Assembly (NCBI RefSeq): GCF_022179465.1
Contig: NZ_BPQV01000011.1
Coordinates: 124,001 to 188,000 of the forward strand
DNA length: 64,000 bases
Reading direction: 5' to 3'
Origin: Methylobacterium organophilum
Lineage (GTDB): Bacteria; Pseudomonadota; Alphaproteobacteria; Rhizobiales; Beijerinckiaceae
The notes under the pieces are model-generated. The model did not search any database and had not been told where the DNA came from. It saw only the letters and a program-made list of their open reading frames with translations. Below are positions 9,480 to 17,633 of this stretch, one piece after another; positions within the stretch are counted from its first letter, which is position 1; every line of letters begins with the position of its first letter. A program made the position numbers and the translations under genes.

Positions 9480-9633
9480 GGCCTTCCTCCCTTCGCTTCC
9501 TGCCCGTCGCGTCCTCGGCCGGGCGGGCTTGCGCGGCCGCGCGGAGCCCCTCTCCGGACGCGTCGCTTGACGTGGGGCGGCCCGGTGCGGACAGGGTCTG
9601 GAAAAACCTAGAAAACCCTCGAGGACGACGCCC

Positions 9634-11157
9634 TTGCCCCCCGACGACCGCTCGCCGCCCGCCCGCTTCAACGCCGCCCGCTACTGCCTGGCCGAGAATG
9701 CACGCCTTCGCGGCGACAAGACGGCCTTGGTGATGGTTGGCGAGGGCGGTGTCGCCCGGCTCACCTATGCCGAGGCGGACCGCGCGGTGCGCGGCATCGC
9801 CGCCGGTCTGCTGGATCTCGGGCTCTCCCCCGGCGACCGGGTGATGATCCGGATGGGCAACGAGGCCGATTACGTCCTCGTCTATTTCGGGGCGCTCGCC
9901 GCGGGCCTCGTTGCCCTGCCCTCCTCGCCGCAGCTCACCCCCGGCGAGGCCGCCTTCCTCATGGAAAATGCCGGCGTCGCGGCTTTGGTGGTGGGCGACG
10001 GCTGCCCCATCGACCGCGACAGCCTCGGCGACCGCATCCTTCTCGACGCCCCGGCGGTGGCGGCGCTGAAGGCGGGCACGCCGCTGACGGATTATGCCGA
10101 CACCGCCGCCGAGGATCCGGCAACGCTGGTCTACACCTCCGGCACCACGAGCCGGCCCAAGGGCGTGCTGCACGCCCACCGGGCGATCTGGGGCCGCCGG
10201 CCCATGCATGCCCACTGGCTCGGGCTGACCGAGACCGACGTGATGCTGCATGCCGGCACTATGAACTGGACCTACACGCTGGGTGTGGGCATCACCGATC
10301 CCTGGGCCTGCGGCGCCACCACGGTGCTCTATAACGGCCCACGCGACCGCGGCATCTGGCCGGCGCTGATCGCCCAGCACGGCGCCACGCTCTTCGCCGC
10401 CGTGCCGAGCGTCTACCGCCAGATCCTGAAATATGCCGATCTCGGCGCCCACGACCTGTCGCGCCTGCGCCACGGCGTCACCGCGGGGGAGGCACTGCCC
10501 CCGGACCTGCTCGAGGCTTGGCGAGCGGCCACCGGCAAGCCCCTCTACGAGGCCCTGGGGATGAGCGAGATCTCCACCTACGTCTCGAGCGGCCCCACCA
10601 TTCCCGTGCGCCCCGGCTCCCCCGGCAAGCCGCAGCCCGGGCGGCGCGTGGCGATCCTGCCGGTGGAGGGGGAGCCCGCGCCCTTGCCCACCGGCGAGAT
10701 CGGCCTCCTCGCCATCCACCGCTCGGAGCCGGGGCTGATGCTCGGCTACTGGAACCGGCCGGAGGAGGAGGAAGCGGTGATGCGCGGGGACTGGTTCGCC
10801 GGCGGCGACCTCGCGAGCCTCGACGCGGAGGGCTACCTGCGCTTCCACGGCCGCAACGACGACATGATGAACGCCATGGGCTACCGCGTCTCGCCCGTGG
10901 AGGTGGAGGCGACGCTCGCCGAGCATCCCGACGTCGCCGATGTCGGTGTCACGGAGCTTGCGGTGCGCGCCGACCTCCGCGTCATCGCCGCCTTCGTGGT
11001 GCGCCGGGCCGGCGCGGCCATCGAGGCGCCCGACCTGCTCGCCTGGTGCGGGCAGCGGCTCGCCGCCTACAAATGCCCGAAGGAGATCCGCTTCCTCGAC
11101 GCCCTACCGCGCACGTCCAACGGGAAGGTGCAGCGCAAGCGGCTCGCCGAGGCATGA
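9634..11157 (+). CDS. AMP-forming acyl-CoA synthetase (benzoate-CoA ligase-like)
   Basis: A 507-residue adenylate-forming enzyme of the ANL superfamily, activating a carboxylic acid with ATP and CoA. Motifs seen: the P-loop-like YTSGTTSRPKG near residues 167-177, an ALGMSEIS stretch, GYRVSPVEVEATL in the hinge region, and the C-terminal catalytic Lys in RTSNGKVQRKRL. The start is a TTG at 9634 preceded by a GAGG element; no ATG fits the domain start. The sequence resembles benzoate or medium-chain acyl-CoA ligases, but the substrate cannot be told. A glycosyltransferase gene follows in the same direction. Confidence 0.88.
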   Translation: MPPDDRSPPARFNAARYCLAENARLRGDKTALVMVGEGGVARLTYAEADRAVRGIAAGLLDLGLSPGDRVMIRMGNEADYVLVYFGALAAGLVALPSSPQLTPGEAAFLMENAGVAALVVGDGCPIDRDSLGDRILLDAPAVAALKAGTPLTDYADTAAEDPATLVYTSGTTSRPKGVLHAHRAIWGRRPMHAHWLGLTETDVMLHAGTMNWTYTLGVGITDPWACGATTVLYNGPRDRGIWPALIAQHGATLFAAVPSVYRQILKYADLGAHDLSRLRHGVTAGEALPPDLLEAWRAATGKPLYEALGMSEISTYVSSGPTIPVRPGSPGKPQPGRRVAILPVEGEPAPLPTGEIGLLAIHRSEPGLMLGYWNRPEEEEAVMRGDWFAGGDLASLDAEGYLRFHGRNDDMMNAMGYRVSPVEVEATLAEHPDVADVGVTELAVRADLRVIAAFVVRRAGAAIEAPDLLAWCGQRLAAYKCPKEIRFLDALPRTSNGKVQRKRLAEA

Positions 11158-11234
11158 GCCCCCGCGACGGGGCCGCCGCCTTGTCCGCGCGCGCCGTGCC
11201 CGATAGAGCGGGCCGCCCTTGCCCGCCGAGCCCC

Positions 11235-12020
11235 ATGTCCCCGCTTCCGCTTTCCGTCTTCATCATCGCCAAGAACGAGGCCGACCGCATCGGCGCCACG
11301 ATCCGGGCGGTGCGCGACCTGACCGACGACCTCGTCGTCGTCGATTCCGGCTCGACCGACGGCACCCAGGCCCTCGCGACGGAGCTCGGCGCGCGGGTGA
11401 TCCACAACGACTGGCCGGGCTACGGCCCGCAGAAGCGCTTCGCGGAAGATGCCTGCCGCCACGTCTGGCTGCTCAATGTGGATGCCGACGAGGTGGTGCC
11501 CCCCGACCTCGCCCAGGCGATCCGCGCGGTCTTCGCCCAGGGCGAGCCGGCCCATCCCGCCTGGCGCATCGGCATCGCGGAGATCTTCCCCGGCGAGGCC
11601 AAGCCCCATCCCTGGGCCTATACCCTGACGCCGGTGCGCCTCTACCGGAAGGACCGCGGCCGCTATGTGCCCTCGACAGTGCATGATCGGGTCGCCATGG
11701 AGCCGGGGGCGAGCGTGGGCCAGCTCAAGGGCGTGATCCACCATTTCTCCGTGCGATCCCTCGGGGACCAGCTCGACAAGCTCAACCGCTATTCCGACCA
11801 GCAGGCCGACGACCTCGCCGCCCGCGGCGTCTCGATCCCGACCTGGCGGGTCTTCGTGGAGCTGCCCGGCAACTTCCTGAAGGCCTATTTCGGCCGCCGC
11901 CATTGCGTGCGCGGGGTCTACGGTTTCCTGACCGCGATGAACTACGCGATCTCCCGCCACCTGCGCGTGGCGAAACATTACGAGCGCCGTCTTTCCGGCA
12001 CACCGCGCAGACCGGGTTGA
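11235..12020 (+). CDS. Family 2 glycosyltransferase (WaaE/KdtX-like)
   Basis: A 261-residue GT-A fold glycosyltransferase. The N-terminus SVFIIAKNEADRIGATI and VVVDSGSTDGT form the nucleotide-sugar site. A DADE element follows at ~87-90, and the C-terminal part has the RLYRKDRGRY and TVHDRV stretches usual for LPS-core WaaE-like enzymes. It is probably a cytosolic, membrane-associated enzyme adding a sugar to lipopolysaccharide core or another glycolipid. The ATG at 11235 fits the domain start. It is 78 bases downstream of the acyl-CoA synthetase, and tRNA-Ser follows 35 bases later. Confidence 0.88.
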   Translation: MSPLPLSVFIIAKNEADRIGATIRAVRDLTDDLVVVDSGSTDGTQALATELGARVIHNDWPGYGPQKRFAEDACRHVWLLNVDADEVVPPDLAQAIRAVFAQGEPAHPAWRIGIAEIFPGEAKPHPWAYTLTPVRLYRKDRGRYVPSTVHDRVAMEPGASVGQLKGVIHHFSVRSLGDQLDKLNRYSDQQADDLAARGVSIPTWRVFVELPGNFLKAYFGRRHCVRGVYGFLTAMNYAISRHLRVAKHYERRLSGTPRRPG

Positions 12021-12055
12021 CCCGCCCTCGGAGAGCTTCTAGAGCCGGTGGGCGT

Positions 12056-12148
12056 GGAGACGTGGCCGAGAGGCTGAAGGCACTCGTTTGCTAAATGAGC
12101 ATACCCCTAAAAAGGGTATCGAGGGTTCGAATCCCTCCGTCTCCGCCA
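12056..12148 (+). tRNA. tRNA-Ser (anticodon GCU)
   Basis: A 93-base class II tRNA including an encoded CCA. The acceptor arm GGAGACG pairs with CGTCTCC. The anticodon stem CTCGT/ATGAG encloses loop TTGCTAA with anticodon GCT. A long variable arm (TACCCCTAAAAAGGGTA) and the T-arm GAGGG-TTCGAAT-CCCTC are intact. The gene is directly followed by a tyrosine integrase, so its 3' end is the likely attachment site of the island. Confidence 0.95.
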
Positions 12149-12198
12149 CATTCCTGACCAGCGCTTCCGCTCTGGGAGCCGACCCGACGATCCCGTCA

Positions 12199-12218
12199 TG
12201 TACACGGGATTGTACACG
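12199..12218. promoter_or_regulatory. Paired TGTACACG repeats at the integrase start
   Basis: Two identical TGTACACG octamers (12199-12206 and 12211-12218), each with the palindromic core TGTACA, lie 12 bases apart. The second reaches the GTG start of the integrase. They could be an operator or arm-type integrase sites; this is inference from position and symmetry. Confidence 0.35.
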
Positions 12219-13888
12219 TGCGCTCGCGCCACCTCACCCGCAACGGCACCGCTCGCGTCTTTCAGATCCGCCTTCCGAAGCGCCTCGATCCGGACTTCCA
12301 CCTCGCACCGATTCGCATCACACTCGGCCCCACGCCGAATTCGCGGGCACGTCGGGTCGCCGACATCCTCGCGGGTCTGGCGAGGATCGAGTTCGAACGC
12401 ATCGGAGCGCAACCCATTCTCCCCGAACCCGCCGCCGCACGCCGATCCGTGGAGCAGCTCCTTGCCCTGACCGTGCCGACGCTGCTCGGCATGAACGCGC
12501 TGGCGGACAGCCGCTTATCGGACGAGATCCGCGAACCAGCGACCGAGGCTGCGTTCGATGCCCTGGCGCAGCTCGGGCTGGATCGCGCCACAGGACGCGG
12601 GGTGTTCGCGAACGGAGCGATCCGCTTCGAGGCGCCTTTCGTCGCAGCGCTTCGTGAAGAGAACCCAGCACGCGCCCTCATCGGGCAGCCGTTGCTGCCG
12701 ACAAAGGAAGCTGATCCGATCCAGAATCAGCTCGACGCGATCCAGGCCCAGCAGGCCGAACTGCTCGCCCGTCTCGCCCCTCAGATGCCCGGACCGAAAG
12801 GTTCGCTGTTCAGCCTCGCGGCGGACAAGGCCATCGCCGCCAAGCGCGAGACCCACGGACCTACCGATCCTGAGATCGGTTCTCTCGACCACCGCAAGAC
12901 CGTGTTCGTCGGCATCGTCGGCGACAAGCCGGTCGACGCCTACAGCCGAGAGGATCTACAAACTTTCGCCAATGCCCTGGCGTGGCTGCCACCCAACATT
13001 TCCAAGCAGAGCGGCTGTGATCTTTCGCAGATCAAAGAGATTATCGCAACCAACCGGGAAAAGAAGGCACCCGGACTCTCTCAGAATTCGATCAAGAGTT
13101 ACCTGAACCGGATCAAGGGCATTCTGCGTCAGGCTTGCACCGACGCCCGTGTTCCGATCGGTTTCGCTGGCAGAATCGTCATTCCGAAGCGCGCGGCCCC
13201 GCCCAAACGTCGGACCGCGCCTGCCCACGACGAACTGGGGCGGGTCGTGGCAGCAGGCGTCGCTTCCGGCATCCTGTCGGACGCCCTCCTCGTGCCGCTC
13301 GGCCTTCTGACGGGTCGACGCATCGGTCTTCTCGCTCACATGCGGCGCGAGAATATCAAACGCTACAATGGCGCCTGGGTCTGCTTCCCGCAATCGCACG
13401 AATGGCGTGATGGAGCATGGTGCCCGATCCCGTTCAAGACGGACGAGTCGCTCTCGTTCTTCGTCCTGCACGACATCTTCGCCGAATGCGGTTTCATCGA
13501 TTGGGCGCAGCGTGAATGCGGCCCCGTCTTCCCGGCCCTGATGATGGCAAAAGATCCTGCGGATGCCGCGCAGAAGCGGATGGGACGCCTGTATCGGACG
13601 GCGGAAGCCGATCCGCAGCGCTCCGGAACTTTTCATGCGCTCAGGACCGGCAAAATCCGCAACGATCGTGAATTGCGTCTCGATCCCCGCGCAGTCCGAC
13701 TCCAGGTTGGCCACGAGCTTGGCGATACACACGAACGCTACGACGGCCAACTCACCGATGCCGAACTCGCGGCTTATGCCACCGCGCCACTGCCACCGGG
13801 CGTTGACTGGACGCTCCTCAAGACGATTGATTTCGAAGCCTACGCTCGCTGCCAGCCCAAAGGAGGACGCCGGAAGAAAACTTCGTGA
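12218..13888 (+). CDS. Tyrosine site-specific integrase of the tRNA-Ser island
   Basis: A 556-residue phage-integrase-family protein. The first ~200 residues form an arm/core-binding-like region. The C-terminal catalytic domain shows the first Arg in LLTGRRIGLLA, the H-x-x-R box as FHALRTGKIR, and the late His and nucleophilic Tyr in VGHELGDTHERYDGQL. It starts with GTG at 12218, 69 bases after tRNA-Ser and in the same direction, the classic layout of an integrase using the tRNA 3' end as attP/attB. No second copy of the tRNA 3' end was found in the window, so the right border is unknown. Confidence 0.87.
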   Translation: MRSRHLTRNGTARVFQIRLPKRLDPDFHLAPIRITLGPTPNSRARRVADILAGLARIEFERIGAQPILPEPAAARRSVEQLLALTVPTLLGMNALADSRLSDEIREPATEAAFDALAQLGLDRATGRGVFANGAIRFEAPFVAALREENPARALIGQPLLPTKEADPIQNQLDAIQAQQAELLARLAPQMPGPKGSLFSLAADKAIAAKRETHGPTDPEIGSLDHRKTVFVGIVGDKPVDAYSREDLQTFANALAWLPPNISKQSGCDLSQIKEIIATNREKKAPGLSQNSIKSYLNRIKGILRQACTDARVPIGFAGRIVIPKRAAPPKRRTAPAHDELGRVVAAGVASGILSDALLVPLGLLTGRRIGLLAHMRRENIKRYNGAWVCFPQSHEWRDGAWCPIPFKTDESLSFFVLHDIFAECGFIDWAQRECGPVFPALMMAKDPADAAQKRMGRLYRTAEADPQRSGTFHALRTGKIRNDRELRLDPRAVRLQVGHELGDTHERYDGQLTDAELAAYATAPLPPGVDWTLLKTIDFEAYARCQPKGGRRKKTS

Positions 13889-13950
13889 GTGGCGAGATGG
13901 ATCGCGCTCCCAGTGACCGAACTATCTATACCAAGGTTCAACAGTTGGTA

Positions 13951-13972
13951 TGGCTGGGGCGCCAGGATTCGA
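13951..13972 (-). other. tRNA 3'-end-like fragment
   Basis: On the reverse strand these 22 bases read like the end of a tRNA: TTCGAAT T-loop remnant (first base missing), CCTGG T-stem half, CGCCCCA acceptor half, G and CCA. The 5' half does not continue as a tRNA. It may be an att-site remnant of an element that once used a Gln-type tRNA, or chance similarity. Confidence 0.35.
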
Positions 13973-14109
13973 GGCTGCCTCCAGATCACCCGCTAACTAT
14001 CTGAAAACGCTCACCCGCGAAGTGAGGCGTGCTGGGGATGTGCTACATGCTCGTGCGCCATCGCGCAACGGTCAGTCGCCTCGATGCCGAACCGTCGTTA
14101 ACAACCTGC

Positions 14110-14281
14110 TCACCTGAAGGACATGCCCGAGTCCTCAGCCTCACGATCTCGCAGCAGAGCTGTCAGGCGGGCAACTTCGGACGAGAGCCGCTCGTTTTCG
14201 GACCTGCGCTCCCGGTTAGCGAGGCTCATTTTTTTGATCGTGCCGACCGCATTCTCAATGATGCGATCCTTGTCCGCCAAC
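14110..14281 (-). pseudogene. C-terminal fragment of a coiled-coil protein cut by the IS3 element
   Basis: On the reverse strand a frame comes out of the IS end and runs 57 codons to a TGA at 14110-14112. It reads as a charged heptad-like helix (LADKDRIIENAVG, then ERLSSEVARLTALL) and ends SGMSFR. The composition looks like the tail of a KfrA-like or other coiled-coil protein, but no family can be named. The 5' part is missing at the IS boundary, so it is a decayed remnant. Confidence 0.5.
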
Positions 14282-14319
14282 TGACCTGACCGGTATTTTA
14301 GACCGAGCCGAGTGAGAGG

Positions 14320-15072
14320 CTACTGCATGGCCGCGGCCATGGGTAGCCGGTAGGCCAGATCCGGGAAGCTGACGGGTGCAGGCGGCCGATAACCTAAGGA
14401 TGAGTGCGGCCGAACGCGGTTGTATGTGTTCTGCCATAGACTGATCATGACCTGCGCCTCTCTCAGTGAGTAGAAGATCTCCTGGTACAGGCACTCGTCG
14501 CGCAGCTTGCCGTTGAAGCTCTCGCAATATCCGTTCTCCCACGGCGAGCCCGGTGCGATGTACTGGATCTGCGGCCCCGTCTCGGCGACCCACTTGCGGA
14601 GTGCCTTCGAGATCATCTCAGGGCCGTTGTCGCAGCGGATGTGCTCGGGGATGCCGTGCAAGCACATGGCGTCGGCCAACGCCTCGATCACACCCACGCT
14701 GTTGATGCGCCGAGCCACCTTCAGCGTCAGACACGCCCGGCTGTGCTCGTCGATCAACGTCAGGATCCGTAGACTCCGCCCGTCGTGGGTCTGGCCCTGG
14801 ACGAAGTCGAAGCTCCAGACGTGGTTGCGGTGGAGCGGACGCAGCCGCACGCACGAGCCGTCGTTGAGCCAGAGGCGGCTGCGCGGTCGATGCTTCTGCG
14901 GGACCTTCAGCCCCTCGCGACGCCAGATACGCTGAACCCGATCTTTGCCTACCTGCCAGCCAGCCGCCTGCAGCAGCGCGGTGACGCGGCGGTAGCCATA
15001 GCGCCCGTACTCGGATGCTAAGCCAATAATGGCGCGGGTCAGCCCATCCTCATCGGCCGGCACAGTGGGCAC
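14320..15072 (-). CDS. IS3-family transposase OrfB (DDE catalytic part)
   Basis: The listed frame is 250 residues. It holds an HTH_21-like N-terminus (YGRYGYRRVTALL) and an rve-type integrase core with the catalytic acids readable in WSFDFVQG, CDNGPE and GYCESFNGKLRDE. It ends with the conserved PHSSLGYRPPAP block. The same frame continues upstream of 15072 into the end of orfA (VAPERRRQAVDGIREKYRLS), so the active protein is probably made by a -1 frameshift as OrfAB. Confidence 0.88.
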   Translation of the reverse strand: MPTVPADEDGLTRAIIGLASEYGRYGYRRVTALLQAAGWQVGKDRVQRIWRREGLKVPQKHRPRSRLWLNDGSCVRLRPLHRNHVWSFDFVQGQTHDGRSLRILTLIDEHSRACLTLKVARRINSVGVIEALADAMCLHGIPEHIRCDNGPEMISKALRKWVAETGPQIQYIAPGSPWENGYCESFNGKLRDECLYQEIFYSLREAQVMISLWQNTYNRVRPHSSLGYRPPAPVSFPDLAYRLPMAAAMQ

Positions 15073-15179
15073 GTAGCGTTGCGTGCCACGGTGCTGACCG
15101 ACGATCCGGCAGGCGTGACGCTCCGAGAGACGGTACTTCTCCCGGATGCCGTCAACCGCCTGCCGGCGTCGTTCGGGGG

Positions 15180-15461
15180 CTACAAGTTTCCCGAGGCGAC
15201 GTCCGCCAGCACCTGCTTCTCAAGGGACAGGTCCGCCACGAGCCGCCGCAATCGAGCGTTCTCGCGCTCCAGATCCTTCATCTTCCTGGCCTGATCGACT
15301 TGGAGGCCGCCGTACTCCTTGCGCCAGCGGTAATAGCTCTGCTCGGAGATCTCCGCCTCCTTGCACGCCAGCGCCAAACTCTTGCCCTGTGCCGTCTGCA
15401 CGTCAATCTGGCGCAGCTTCAGCACAACCTGCTCCGCACTCGTCTTCTGACCTCGTCGCAT
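15180..15461 (-). CDS. IS3-family transposase OrfA (HTH)
   Basis: A 93-residue helix-turn-helix protein with ISEQSYYRWRKEYGG as recognition region, then a leucine-zipper-like ENARLRRLVADLSLEKQVL. It is the N-terminal half of the IS transposase; its end overlaps the upstream extension of the orfB frame, as needed for programmed -1 frameshifting. Confidence 0.9.
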   Translation of the reverse strand: MRRGQKTSAEQVVLKLRQIDVQTAQGKSLALACKEAEISEQSYYRWRKEYGGLQVDQARKMKDLERENARLRRLVADLSLEKQVLADVASGNL

Positions 15462-15528
15462 GTCCGACTCCTCCGGTCCTGGCTGATCCTCTCAATCAGC
15501 CCGGTCCAAAGCCAGCCGGTCAGGTCAC

Positions 15529-15786
15529 GCTGACGTCCTCAGCGAGGGGGACATCCCACCCGTCGACATCGACGCATGCCTTCGAAACGGTACGGCTCGG
15601 GCGGCCCTCCAACGTCAGCACGACGACATCATAGTGGCGACGGGGCTGAAGGCTCAGCCGATCCTATTCATCGGCGGCGAGAGGAGCGAGGAGGCCGATG
15701 CTCTTCCCGCGGACGAACTGCGCTGGCTCATCCTCGCCCAGCTGCCGCCGGCGAGGCGCGTCGGATCGCGCGGCCCAACGCCATAG
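15529..15786 (+). pseudogene. C-terminal fragment of a thioredoxin-fold (DsbA-like) protein
   Basis: A forward frame emerges from the right IS end and runs 85 codons to TAG at 15784-15786. It includes a helix around NGTARAALQRQHDDIIVA, then GLKAQPILFIGGER, where the Pro occupies the place of the cis-Pro of DsbA-like folds, and a final ELRWLILAQLP helix. The pattern resembles the last third of a DsbA-type oxidoreductase. The 5' part, with any CxxC, is lost at the IS boundary. Confidence 0.45.
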
Positions 15787-15799
15787 ATCGAAGGTCCGG

Positions 15800-16246
15800 T
15801 CACGATGCTCTGCCGGCCGGCCACCGCCCATCGTAGATCCGCTCCACAAAGAGCCTCCACGTCACGAAGAAGCATAGGAAGCCGGTGAAGAGCATGAGAC
15901 AGCCGAAGACGATGCCCGGCCAGACCATCACCACGCTTGCGACGGTCGCTGCGAGCTCATGAGCGAGCCAGGACGCGGCGAAGCCGACATCCTGCACAAT
16001 GTCCCAGTGGTTCTGCGGCGGCCGCGGCTCCGGGAAATCCCGCACGAGCCACGCGACGGAGGGATGATAGGGGGCGCCGGGCTTCAGCCACGGTTCCGGG
16101 AAGAGGAAGTCGGTCGCCGCCCTGGCGATCCAGAGGCCCGCCGCCATCGAGATCGCGCCGCAGACGATGAACAGCAGGTTCCCGGACCGGCCGAGTTCCT
16201 TCTGCGCGGCGGGGGGCTCAGCCCCAGGGTTCTGCTGAAGATCCAT
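15800..16246 (-). CDS. Two-TM membrane protein of unknown function
   Basis: A 148-residue protein starting MDLQQNPGAEPPA at the ATG 16244-16246, with a strong GAAGGAGAA ribosome site. Residues ~22-42 are one membrane helix (LLFIVCGAISMAAGLWIA). A ~60-residue Pro/Trp-rich loop follows, then a long hydrophobic region at ~95-130 that could span once or twice. I do not recognise the family. It is divergent from the small exported protein at 16552 and lies at the left edge of accessory cluster A. Confidence 0.7.
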   Translation of the reverse strand: MDLQQNPGAEPPAAQKELGRSGNLLFIVCGAISMAAGLWIARAATDFLFPEPWLKPGAPYHPSVAWLVRDFPEPRPPQNHWDIVQDVGFAASWLAHELAATVASVVMVWPGIVFGCLMLFTGFLCFFVTWRLFVERIYDGRWPAGRAS

Positions 16247-16551
16247 GACGTTCTCCTTCGCGCTGATGATGTCCTGTACCGGGTGGCCCGTGGCGACCGC
16301 TGATCTGTTTTCCGAATATACAGCTTTGATCGCTCGGCGACGATTGCGCCTGCTTGCGCTGGGTTGCGGTTCGCCGTGAGACAGGATTCGCGAGGAAGGG
16401 GTGGCCGCATCCTCTTTGACGCCGCCATGCTCTTTGCCCGCGCCCGCTGAGGCGGCTCGCCAACGGCAAGGCCCGGCAACCGGAAGCAATCGACAGATGC
16501 CGGCCCGGTGGCAAAAGTAAACGAGATCTTCTTCGATCGGCCGAGGGACCC
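16247..16551. other. Divergent intergenic region
   Basis: 305 bases between the reverse two-TM gene and the forward exported-protein gene. Frames here are shadows. It presumably holds promoters for both directions; no operator-like repeat or hairpin was recognised. Confidence 0.4.
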
Positions 16552-16908
16552 ATGTCGATCAACATACCGAGACATCCACGACTCGGCCGGTCGTTGGCGC
16601 GAGCCGGACTGGCGCTGTGCCTCCTCTGCGCGGCGACGGCGGCCCGGAGCGCGGTGCTGCGCCTGAACGGCGCGGGCGGCCTGTCCTGCCGCGTGCTGGC
16701 CTCCCCCGCCAAGGCGCGTCTGCCGGAGGGGCGCGCCGCGCTGCAACGGAGCTTCGGCTACCTCACCGGCCGCGTCCAGTCGGGCGCCGGAGAGCCTCAC
16801 CAGCGCTTCGCGGGCCCGGACGGCATCGCCGCCGCGATCATCGCCTATTGCCGGGCGCACCCGAAGCGGCAGGTCGCCGACGCCGCGGCGGATTTCTTCG
16901 GGCCTTGA
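16552..16908 (+). CDS. Small exported protein, weakly Rap1a/Tai-like
   Basis: 118 residues with a clear signal peptide (positive start, hydrophobic ~14-32, AARSA cleavage-like site). The mature part has SFGYLTGRV and later AAIIAYCRAHPKRQVADAAADFF, a layout reminiscent of Rap1a/Tai immunity-type or HdeA-like small periplasmic proteins (GYLxG, then YC...P...A..F). Two cysteines remain in the mature chain. The family link is inferred from pattern only. It opens the run of small exported genes of cluster A. Confidence 0.6.
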   Translation: MSINIPRHPRLGRSLARAGLALCLLCAATAARSAVLRLNGAGGLSCRVLASPAKARLPEGRAALQRSFGYLTGRVQSGAGEPHQRFAGPDGIAAAIIAYCRAHPKRQVADAAADFFGP

Positions 16909-16989
16909 CGGCCTCTCCTCCGGTTCGACGCGGCATCGTGCGGGCCAGTCGATCGCTTGGTATTTCAGGTTCTCACAGGGGGTATCGCG

Positions 16990-17505
16990 ATGTCCATGAT
17001 CACCCGGTTTTGCCTCGCGAGCGCTGCCGTCGCTGCGGCGCTTCTGCTGGCCTTCCCGGCCGCGGCCCAGAACAATCGGTGCTCGGTGATGTGCAACGGC
17101 ATCGACAACCAATGCTACAGGTCCTGCGCCGGATCGAATGACGGCCTCTCGCCCTTTGGAGCGGCGCCCGGCAGCGGTCCCGGCCGGTCAGGTGGCGGCT
17201 ATGGCGCCATCGCGATCTCCGACAGCGACAAGGGCTCCCTGCGATGGGGAACATCCTATGATTACGAATCTCGCGGGCGCGCGGAAGCCGCGGCGATGCG
17301 AAACTGCATCGCCGGAGGGCTTCCGGGCTGCCGGGTGCGGCTCTGGTTCTCCAACGCCTGCGCCGCCCTCGTGACCGCCGGCAAAGGCCATTGGTGGGCA
17401 TCTTGGCGCGGTTCGCTTGCGGCCGCACGCCGTGCGGCACTGGCGGAGTGCGGGCAGGACGGTGAGAGCCGCTGCAGGGTGAGCGAGGCCTTCTGCTCGT
17501 CCTGA
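16990..17505 (+). CDS. Exported DUF4189-domain protein
   Basis: 171 residues from the ATG at 16990 (CAGGGGG upstream; an in-frame start at 16957 would precede the signal peptide needlessly). A signal peptide ends near AAAQ. A Cys-rich segment (RCSVMCNGIDNQCYRSC) is followed by a DUF4189-type domain from GGGYGAIAISDSDKG to the C-terminus, with paired cysteines likely forming disulphides. DUF4189 proteins are small secreted proteins of unknown role. A paralogue with the same N-terminal Cys cluster lies at 50123-50710 in cluster B. Confidence 0.75.
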   Translation: MSMITRFCLASAAVAAALLLAFPAAAQNNRCSVMCNGIDNQCYRSCAGSNDGLSPFGAAPGSGPGRSGGGYGAIAISDSDKGSLRWGTSYDYESRGRAEAAAMRNCIAGGLPGCRVRLWFSNACAALVTAGKGHWWASWRGSLAAARRAALAECGQDGESRCRVSEAFCSS

Positions 17506-17633
17506 GCAAACCTTTCTCTTGATCGGCACAGGGCCGGTAATGCCGAGCAACCGCCCGCAATTCCCTCGACCTGTTCATCGTGATCGCAATCGGCCCGCGT
17601 GCGATCGGCACGCCCGTCCGCCAGGAGCGTTCG

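Larger units (their letters stand above)
14282..15527 (-). mobile_element. IS3-family insertion sequence (IS407-like group)
   Basis: A ~1246-bp element with inverted ends: TGACCTGACCGG at 14282-14293 and its complement at 15516-15527. The similarity continues inward (GACCG and GAGAGG blocks). It carries the two-frame orfA/orfB transposase. The four bases outside the ends are CAAC on the left and CGCT on the right, so there is no target duplication. The flanks hold unrelated gene fragments, so the element probably mediated a deletion or recombination with another copy. Confidence 0.85.

Noticed and set aside
8515-10926. 803-residue reverse frame over the lactamase and synthetase
   Set aside because: It conflicts with two recognised enzymes and shows no domain.
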